Source of the DNA: Methylococcaceae bacterium
GTDB lineage: Bacteria > Pseudomonadota > Gammaproteobacteria > Methylococcales > Methylomonadaceae
NCBI GenBank assembly: GCA_030699345.1
Contig: JAUYMX010000182.1
Coordinates: 1 to 5,090 of the forward strand
Length of the DNA stretch: 5,090 bases
Direction of reading: 5' to 3'
Shown: one piece after another, positions 1 through 5,090 of the stretch
Numbering within the stretch: the stretch's first letter is position 1
How the letters are laid out: every line of letters begins with the position of its first letter
The notes under the pieces: model-generated
Told to the model about the DNA's origin: nothing
Seen by the model: the letters and a program-made list of their open reading frames with translations, nothing else
The model's database searches: none
Program-made: the position numbers and the translations under genes

Positions 1-140
1 TCTTTGGCTACTTTCTTTTCGACTGCAAGGATGCAGGAGGTAGAGCAACGCAGGGAGCAGTTGCCGAGGCGAAGCAAAAGAAAGTAGCTCGCCTGTCGGT
101 GCGAGAACCGACATTAAAATAAACTGTCGCGATAGCGACA
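1..140. repeat. Palindrome-rich intergenic repeat-like element
   Basis: A non-coding stretch dense in inverted repeats. The outer arms are a perfect 13-bp inverted repeat, GCTACTTTCTTTT at 7-19 and its complement at 76-88. Between them lie smaller hairpins: CTGCA 23-27 with TGCAG 32-36, and GCAAC 45-49 with GTTGC 60-64. Downstream are two more: TGTCGGT 94-100 with ACCGACA 107-113, and TGTCGC 125-130 with GCGACA 135-140. It resembles dispersed short palindromic repeats found between genes in many proteobacteria; that it occurs elsewhere in this genome is inference. The left edge may extend beyond the window. It ends about 165 bp before the operon's first start codon. No convincing gene lies on either strand here. 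Confidence 0.55.
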
Positions 141-198
141 CTAGCAATCCTTGTGTATCGATAACGATCATTTCTTTTGGTCTGCGTAACATCAAGTA

Positions 199-228
199 AT
201 AAGTGCCTTACCTGTGTCATGCACTTAT
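199..228. promoter_or_regulatory. 8-bp inverted repeat upstream of the operon, possible operator
   Basis: ATAAGTGC at 199-206 is perfectly repeated in inverse as GCACTTAT at 221-228, with a 14-nt spacer, so the half-sites sit 22 bp apart centre to centre. That is about two helical turns, as expected for a dimeric regulator binding one DNA face. The right half overlaps a candidate -10 hexamer, which would suit repression. It could instead be an RNA hairpin or chance. No regulator gene is visible in the window. Confidence 0.3.
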
Positions 229-231
229 GAT
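203..231 (+). promoter_or_regulatory. Candidate sigma-70-type promoter for the operon
   Basis: TATGAT at 226-231 matches the -10 consensus at five of six positions. With a 17-bp spacer the -35 position falls on GTGCCT (203-208), which matches only three of six, so recognition would be weak or activator-dependent. The following leader, about 232-306, is AT-rich and leads to the ATG at 307. The assignment rests on consensus reading by eye. Confidence 0.25.
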
Positions 232-306
232 ACAAATTCGCCTTTCTCTTCAATCATAAAACTTGTTGTAATCTTCAAGTTTTGCAACTTTTGTGACCAA
301 GCTTTT

Positions 307-990
307 ATGACGACACAAGCCGCAATATCTATTCAACAGTTAAATAAAAGCTATCAGGAGTCCGGGCAGCAACATGCCGTTTTTGACGATTTGCAACTGG
401 ATGTTAAACAGGGTGAATTCATAGTTTTGCTGGGTCGCAGCGGTTCCGGCAAATCTACTTTTCTAAATCTAATCAGTGGTATCGATCCGCCCGACAGCGG
501 CAAAGTTGTCATTAATAATATTGATATTACAGCGCTCTCCGAACATGACCGCACCTTGTTTCGCCGTCACCATATCGGCTTTGTCTTCCAGTCTTATAAT
601 TTGATTCCTACGCTGACGGTTGCGGAAAACCTGCTGCTGCCATTGGAATTGATTAAGCGAGTGAGCCGCAAGGATCATGATCATGTCGAAGAATTATTAG
701 CAAAATTAAAATTGTCCGACCGATTGGATAGCTACCCGGATCGTTTGTCAGGCGGTGAACAACAACGCGTTGCCATTGCCCGTGCCTTGATTCATGATCC
801 GGATGTGATACTCGCCGACGAACCTACCGGCAATCTGGATCTGGATACGGCTGAGCAAGTGTTGGAACTGCTGGATATTCTGGTCAGAAAAGCCGGTAAA
901 ACCATGATTATGGCGACGCATAGTCAGGAAGTTATCGGCAAAGCCGACCGGGTTTTATCTATTCAAAACAAAGCGCTGCATACACGATGA
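307..990 (+). CDS. ABC transporter ATP-binding protein (MacB/LolD/YbbA class)
   Basis: A complete 227-residue nucleotide-binding subunit that would hydrolyse ATP in the cytoplasm for the permease encoded directly downstream. All motifs are present: Walker A GRSGSGKST (43-51), Q-loop Gln95 within FVFQSYNLIPTLT, signature LSGGEQQR (147-154), Walker B VILADE (167-172) with catalytic Glu172, D-loop NLD (176-178) and switch His205. The length and the FVFQxxNLIPTLT segment fit the LolD/MacB/YbbA group; the FtsX-type partner supports YbbA-like. The frame stays open upstream to a GTG at 214, but those 31 extra residues (cysteine-rich, no family similarity) are unlikely, and conserved sequence begins just after ATG 307. 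No clear Shine-Dalgarno precedes 307. Its stop overlaps the permease start by 4 bp. Substrate is unknown. Confidence 0.95.
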   Translation: MTTQAAISIQQLNKSYQESGQQHAVFDDLQLDVKQGEFIVLLGRSGSGKSTFLNLISGIDPPDSGKVVINNIDITALSEHDRTLFRRHHIGFVFQSYNLIPTLTVAENLLLPLELIKRVSRKDHDHVEELLAKLKLSDRLDSYPDRLSGGEQQRVAIARALIHDPDVILADEPTGNLDLDTAEQVLELLDILVRKAGKTMIMATHSQEVIGKADRVLSIQNKALHTR

Positions 991-3536
991 GTGCCATCCT
1001 TAAGCGTTCCAGTCGTAACTTTTTATGGCAGCATCCTTGGCAACTGGTGCTGGCGATCTTGGGCATTGCGTTGGGCGTAGCGGTTGTTATTGCAATTGAT
1101 TTGGCAATGGAAAGCTCGCTTAAATCGTTTAACCAAGCGGGTAAGGCAATGTCGGGAACGGCTACACACCGCATTATTGCCAGTGACGGCGGGCTTGATG
1201 AAAAGCTTTATAGCCGTTTAAGAGTAGAGCAGGGCATCGCTAACTTATCGCCGGTCGTTACCGGCTATGTAAAGCTGGCGCAGCCGGATCAGGAAAATTT
1301 TAAATTGATCGGCATCGATCCCTTTATTGAAAAATCCTTACATTCCGGCTGGCAAAGTGGACAGCCGGAAAGTTCCTCGCGGGATTTGTTGAGCCGTTTA
1401 TTAAGCGAACCCAATAGCGTGTTGCTGAGTGAAAAAACGGCACAACAGCTGCACCTGCAAATCAATGATCAATTTAAAGTTGTTACCGACCAAGGCGAGC
1501 AACAGTTAAAACTGATCGGCTTGTTTAGTGTTAATGATGCGGTTTCAGAACAGATCTCAGCCAAGCTGATCATTACCGACATTGCCACAGCGCAGGAAGT
1601 ATTGGGATTATTTGGTCGCTTGAGCTCCATTGACGTAGTTATCGAGCAAGATGATTCGGCAACCTTGGCGGCTATACAACAAAGCTTGCCGGGCTCTGCG
1701 TTATTGGTGTCGATAGATAGCCAAGCAGAATCGATGCGAGAAATGACGCGGGCGTTTGCTATCAACTTAAAGGCTTTAGGTCTGTTGTCGCTGCTGGTGG
1801 GCATGTTTTTAATCTACAACACGATGACTTTTTTGGTGATGCAACGGCGGCGTTTAATCGGCAGCTTGCGCTTGTTGGGGGTCACCCGGCAGCAAATATT
1901 TAAATTAGTGATTGGCGAAGCGTTACTGTTGGCGATTATCGGCACGGTAGTGGGTATCTTGCTGGGCATAGCGCTGGGACAAGGTTTGTTGTATCTGATC
2001 TCGGGCACTATTAACGCTATTTATTTTCGTATCGACGCGACGACGTTAATGATTACGCCTTTGCAGATCGGCAAAGGCGTTTTACTCGGTATCAGTGCTA
2101 CCTTGCTGGCAGTATTGCCGCCCGCTTACGAGGCGACGCAGTTGTCGGCGGTTAAGGTGCTGGCAAGATCGCAATTGGAATTGGGCAGCCGCCGCTTAAT
2201 TAAAACGGTCGGTTTAGCTAGTATTTTATTGATACTTAGCGGTTTGGTGACGGCATGGTTTTCCGGCCAAAGCATTACCTTGGGCCTTGCCAGTATTTTC
2301 TTGATTCTGTTTGGATTTGGCCTGCTGACTCCTGCTATTACCTTGTTGTTTACCAAAATATTTGAACGAGTTTTCGGGCGTTTCTTAGGGATTTTAGGGC
2401 GTTTACCAGCCCGAATGGTCGCGGCTGAAATCAGTAGAACCGGGATCGCAATAGCGGCATTGATGATTGCGGTGTCCGCGACGATAGGCATGGATTTGAT
2501 GATCGGCAGCTTTCGCCAGACTGTTGCGCAATGGGTGCATGCCAGCTTACCGGCCGATCTTTATGTATCGATACTTGGCGATAAGATGACGGCCGAGAAA
2601 GCGGTGACCGATCATCGCCTGAAAGATGAAATAGCCAAACTTGCCGGTGTGCAAATGCTCAGTAGCGCGCTGCACACCAAGCTGATTGCTGATGATCAAC
2701 TGACTAAAATATCGGTGTTTGAGTTAAATGAATCGTCTAAACAGGGCTTTATCTTTAAACATAACGTTGCCGATGATCTTTGGTTCCGGTTCGACAACCA
2801 GCAAACCATCATCGTTACCGAGCCTTATGCCTATCACCATGCGGTAAAAATTGGCCAAAAAATCCGCTTAAAAACGAATCAAGGCGAGCAGGCGTTTGAA
2901 GTCATCGCCATCTATGCCGATTACAGTGGCGATCAAGGTCATCTGGCGATGAGCCGTCAGAATTACCAGCGTTATTGGCCGGATTTGGGTTACTCCGGCA
3001 TTGGCGTGTATGCCAAGGAGGGCACTGATTTAAAGCAACTGGAAAGCCGGATTAGTCAATTACTGACTACCCAGCAGACCGTAAAATCCAATCAGGATAT
3101 TTATAAAGCGTCTATGGAAGTCTTTGAACAGACCTTTACCATCACTGAAACCTTGCGCTGGCTGTCGGCGGCCATTGCTTTTGTCGGTGTATTCAGCGCT
3201 TTGATGGCGTTGCAGTTTGAACGCACACGGCAGCTGGGTATTTTGCGTGCTATCGGAATCACTTCCAGACAGTTAACGGTGCTGATAATCAGTGAAACCG
3301 GATTGATGGGTTTAATAGCTGGATTACTTGCCATTCCGGTCGGTTTTATCGTGGCTTATGTATTGATTTTTGTGGTCTACCAACGCTCATTCGGCTGGAC
3401 AATGGCATTTTATTTCGATGCCGGAGTGCTTTATCAAGGAGTCGCTTTAGCGTTTATTGCGGCATTGTTGGCCGGTATTTTTCCTGCCATGAAAATGGCC
3501 CAGACCCATCCGGCTGAAGCCTTGCGGACAGAATGA
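987..3536 (+). CDS. FtsX-like ABC transporter permease, ten-helix (YbbP-like)
   Basis: An 849-residue inner-membrane subunit. Hydrophobic segments by eye: about 18-40, 262-284, 308-335, 360-381, 404-427, 430-455, 477-509, 720-745, 765-797 and 813-838, giving ten helices. A MacB-type periplasmic domain spans roughly 41-260 and a second extracytoplasmic domain about 510-715. Two FtsX-type modules are recognisable by their similar cytoplasmic loops: an RRRLIGSLRLLGVTRQQIF motif after helix 2, and ERTRQLGILRAIGITSRQL after helix 8. This duplicated plan and size match YbbP (about 800 residues) rather than single-module LolC/LolE or MacB, which have four helices. It begins in the ATGA overlap with the ATPase gene and ends in another ATGA overlap with the next gene, so the three products probably act together. 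In this class the complex is thought to transmit ATP-driven motion to the periplasm, for example to extract or hand over lipids or lipoproteins. The substrate cannot be inferred. Confidence 0.93.
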   Translation: MSAILKRSSRNFLWQHPWQLVLAILGIALGVAVVIAIDLAMESSLKSFNQAGKAMSGTATHRIIASDGGLDEKLYSRLRVEQGIANLSPVVTGYVKLAQPDQENFKLIGIDPFIEKSLHSGWQSGQPESSSRDLLSRLLSEPNSVLLSEKTAQQLHLQINDQFKVVTDQGEQQLKLIGLFSVNDAVSEQISAKLIITDIATAQEVLGLFGRLSSIDVVIEQDDSATLAAIQQSLPGSALLVSIDSQAESMREMTRAFAINLKALGLLSLLVGMFLIYNTMTFLVMQRRRLIGSLRLLGVTRQQIFKLVIGEALLLAIIGTVVGILLGIALGQGLLYLISGTINAIYFRIDATTLMITPLQIGKGVLLGISATLLAVLPPAYEATQLSAVKVLARSQLELGSRRLIKTVGLASILLILSGLVTAWFSGQSITLGLASIFLILFGFGLLTPAITLLFTKIFERVFGRFLGILGRLPARMVAAEISRTGIAIAALMIAVSATIGMDLMIGSFRQTVAQWVHASLPADLYVSILGDKMTAEKAVTDHRLKDEIAKLAGVQMLSSALHTKLIADDQLTKISVFELNESSKQGFIFKHNVADDLWFRFDNQQTIIVTEPYAYHHAVKIGQKIRLKTNQGEQAFEVIAIYADYSGDQGHLAMSRQNYQRYWPDLGYSGIGVYAKEGTDLKQLESRISQLLTTQQTVKSNQDIYKASMEVFEQTFTITETLRWLSAAIAFVGVFSALMALQFERTRQLGILRAIGITSRQLTVLIISETGLMGLIAGLLAIPVGFIVAYVLIFVVYQRSFGWTMAFYFDAGVLYQGVALAFIAALLAGIFPAMKMAQTHPAEALRTE

Positions 3537-4708
3537 AAATAAAACTCTTAATTTATGGTTTGTTGATGGCATTGCTACTGGTGATCGGCTGGCAAGTGTT
3601 GGTGCGGCCAGACGTGAAGACTGTCGTTACTGAAGATGTTATTAACCCAACCGCCAAGCAAAAGAATGGGTCTTTCAGTACAGACTTATCAAATGAAAAC
3701 GAGGGATTTGCGCGCGCGTTAAAGCCTAGAGTGTTTTCATTTCCGAGCGATCACGGCCCACACAATGATTTCCGCTCTGAATGGTGGTATTTCACCGGCA
3801 ACTTAACAGACAGGCAAGGGCGGCAATTTGGTTATGAGCTGACTTTTTTTCGTTTTGCTGCCAAGGCTGGCACACCGGATTCAAAGTCTGTCTGGCGGTC
3901 AAATCAAACATACATGGCGCATTTAACTTTAACTGATGTCCAAGGAAATCACTTTTACACCGATGAACGGTTCAGCCGGGCCGGCAATGATCTTGCCGGT
4001 GCTTCAGATAAAAAGTATCAAGTTTGGCTTTATGACTGGTCGGCAAAAACAGCTGGCGAAACGGACTTTCCGCTTCGCTTGCAAGCCAAAAGTCATGACT
4101 TTGCCATTGACCTATTGTTAACCTCGCCAAAGAGTTATGTGCTGCAGGGCGATCAAGGTTTAAGCCAGAAAAGCCGCGAGCCGGGTAATGCCTCGTATTA
4201 TTATTCATATCCGCGATTAACGACTGAAGGCTCTGTCAGTGTTGCAGGGAAGCAATTTTCAGTCACCGGTACCAGCTGGATGGACAGGGAATGGAGCACC
4301 AGCGCCTTGTCGTCAGAACAAAGCGGCTGGGATTGGTTTGCCTTGCAGTTGTCGGATAATACCGAGCTAATGTTTTATCGTTTACGGCGTAAGGACGGCC
4401 AAGCGGATAGCAATAGCGCTGGTTCTATGGTGTTGGCAGACAATGCAAAAGTGGCGCTTAAGGACAATGATGTCACGATTAAAATTCTCGATAGCTGGAC
4501 AAGTCCGCATTCAAAAATAACGTATCCTTCGCGATGGCGCTTGGCTGTTCCTTCTCAAGGGCTTGAGGTTGAGGTTGACCCTCTGCTAAATGATCAGGAG
4601 CTCAATGTCAGTTATCGTTATTGGGAAGGCGCGGTCAGTGTTAAAGGCACCAAAAACGGCCAACCTATTTCAGGTCAGGGCTATGTTGAGCTGGCTGGTT
4701 ATCAGTGA
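3533..4708 (+). CDS. CrtC/AttH-family lipocalin-like protein, membrane-anchored or exported
   Basis: A 391-residue protein of the Pfam CrtC/AttH group (two lipocalin-like beta-barrel domains). Family hallmarks seen in order: FPSDHGPH (70-77) followed by EWWYFTGNL (83-91); FGYELTFFR (99-107); TSWMDREWST (247-256); GWDWFALQL (265-273) with ELMFYRLR (278-285); and the C-terminal YWEGAV (363-368) with GQGYVELAGY (381-390). The N-terminus has a short basic start and a hydrophobic stretch, residues 5-24, with no lipobox cysteine (no cysteine anywhere) and no clear AxA cleavage site, so it is an uncleaved anchor or a Sec signal. Residues 25-65 look like a polar linker. The name 'carotenoid 1,2-hydratase' comes from distant homology to CrtC; with no carotenoid gene nearby and ABC partner genes coupled to it, binding a hydrophobic ligand for the transporter is more likely. 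ATG 3533 overlaps the permease stop; a weak GGA (3526-3528) precedes it. Confidence 0.92.
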   Translation: MKIKLLIYGLLMALLLVIGWQVLVRPDVKTVVTEDVINPTAKQKNGSFSTDLSNENEGFARALKPRVFSFPSDHGPHNDFRSEWWYFTGNLTDRQGRQFGYELTFFRFAAKAGTPDSKSVWRSNQTYMAHLTLTDVQGNHFYTDERFSRAGNDLAGASDKKYQVWLYDWSAKTAGETDFPLRLQAKSHDFAIDLLLTSPKSYVLQGDQGLSQKSREPGNASYYYSYPRLTTEGSVSVAGKQFSVTGTSWMDREWSTSALSSEQSGWDWFALQLSDNTELMFYRLRRKDGQADSNSAGSMVLADNAKVALKDNDVTIKILDSWTSPHSKITYPSRWRLAVPSQGLEVEVDPLLNDQELNVSYRYWEGAVSVKGTKNGQPISGQGYVELAGYQ

Positions 4709-4861
4709 AACAACATAACGAGGCGTTTGGTTGTTACCAGTGGACGTTCTCACACTTCACATACAATCAGATAGGCAGTTATCTAGCAATATCGAGATGC
4801 TGTGTGTGCCCTGGAAAATCGTAACTATTCAGTCTTTAATCTGAGTGAGGCTATGTGTTTT
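4709..4861. other. Intergenic region after the operon, no clear terminator
   Basis: No gene is supported here on either strand. Just after the stop codon AACAAC (4709-4714) can pair with GTTGTT (4730-4735), but the loop is 15 nt, the stem is AT-rich and no T-tract follows, so it is not a convincing intrinsic terminator. AGATA/TATCT around 4770-4785 is another weak inverted repeat. Where transcription ends is not visible. Confidence 0.5.
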
Positions 4862-4930
4862 GTGTAGGGTGGATAAGCAACGCGCATCCACCGCAATTGC
4901 CGGATGCGCTAGCGCTTATCCAGCCTACGC
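4862..4930. repeat. REP/MITE-like long hairpin
   Basis: A 69-bp near-palindrome. The outer arms 4862-4878 and 4914-4930 pair at 15 of 17 positions around the core GGATAAGC/GCTTATCC. The inner arms GCGCATCC (4882-4889) and GGATGCGC (4902-4909) are perfect over 8 bp and enclose a 12-nt loop. The flanks are GTAGG and CCTAC. This pattern is typical of short dispersed palindromic repeats between genes in proteobacteria; whether it is mobilised by a REP-associated or other transposase is unknown. Located about 150 bp after the operon, it could protect the mRNA 3' end or help end transcription, but no T-tract follows. Confidence 0.65.
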
Positions 4931-5090
4931 ATGACCGCGCGATCAAGAGACCGGAAAATTTCAAGCTAGTTGTCGCCTCAGTGTAAATTTATTATGCGGT
5001 TATTTTGTTCTGGTTGGTACGCTCCTGAGTGGTTTTATGTTGGGTTTCGGCATGATCTGGATTCAAATGAACCGTATGGATTCTGTTCCA
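4931..5090. other. Unassigned region at the right edge, possible start of a downstream gene
   Basis: Two + strand frames remain open to the window edge. One starts at ATG 4994 (MRLFCSGWYAPEWF and on, 32 codons). The other is open from 4935 but its first ATG is at 5037 (MLGFGMIWIQMNRMD and on), and around 5004-5060 it reads as a hydrophobic stretch like a membrane helix. Neither has a good ribosome binding site (a poor GAGTGG lies at 5027-5032). Neither can be called a gene from this fragment. Confidence 0.3.

Noticed and set aside
8..253. Reverse-strand open frame of 81 codons across the upstream repeat
   Set aside because: It runs through the palindromic element and promoter region, has low-complexity composition typical of repeat read-through, and shows no recognisable domain.
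2126..2491. Reverse-strand open frame of 121 codons inside the permease gene, and a similar 111-codon one at 1469-1804
   Set aside because: Both lie antisense to well-supported conserved coding sequence, show no family motifs, and are explained by codon bias of the + strand gene.
987..3536. Possible fusion of two separate permease genes
   Set aside because: Two FtsX-type modules are present, but this duplicated ten-helix plan is the normal architecture of YbbP-like permeases, so it is not a novel fusion.
3936..4208. Short open frames on both strands inside the lipocalin-like gene
   Set aside because: They overlap a gene whose family motifs run continuously on both sides; no ribosome binding site or domain supports them.
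4709..4735. Candidate intrinsic terminator AACAAC/GTTGTT after the last gene
   Set aside because: The stem is only 6 bp and AT-rich, the loop is 15 nt, and no T-tract follows.
1..5090. CRISPR array, tRNA, toxin-antitoxin or defence genes
   Set aside because: No regularly spaced direct repeats, cloverleaf-like sequence or small paired genes were seen on either strand.

Overview
The window holds one compact three-gene operon on the + strand (about 307-4708), flanked by non-coding DNA with structured, repeat-like elements. The genes overlap by 4 bp (ATGA) at both junctions (987-990 and 3533-3536), so they are almost certainly co-transcribed and translationally coupled. In order they encode a cytoplasmic ABC ATPase of the MacB/LolD/YbbA class, an 849-residue ten-helix FtsX-type permease with two large extracytoplasmic domains (YbbP-like), and a 391-residue exported or membrane-anchored protein of the CrtC/AttH lipocalin-like family, often labelled 'carotenoid 1,2-hydratase'.

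Layout: 1-140 is a palindrome-rich repeat-like element with a 13-bp perfect inverted repeat and several smaller hairpins. 141-306 is the probable promoter and leader region, including an 8-bp inverted repeat (199-228) over a candidate -10 box. 307-4708 is the operon. 4709-5090 is non-coding as far as can be seen, with a strong REP/MITE-like hairpin at 4862-4930. No tRNA, rRNA, CRISPR array, transposase or phage gene was seen.

How the genes may work together: in this ABC class (MacB, LolCDE, FtsEX, YbbAP) ATP hydrolysis in the cytoplasm is thought to drive conformational work in the periplasm rather than moving a substrate through a central channel. The lipocalin-like partner, anchored or exported on the periplasmic side, is a natural candidate to accept or present a hydrophobic ligand such as a lipid. 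The ligand cannot be read from the sequence.

Organism: a Gram-negative bacterium, probably a gammaproteobacterium or betaproteobacterium, judging from the protein families and the moderate GC content. The two flanking repeats resemble short palindromic repeats I associate with methanotrophs of the Methylococcales, but that is recollection and was not checked. The proteins are ordinary members of known families. The less usual points are the operon's unknown substrate and the structured repeats on both sides.
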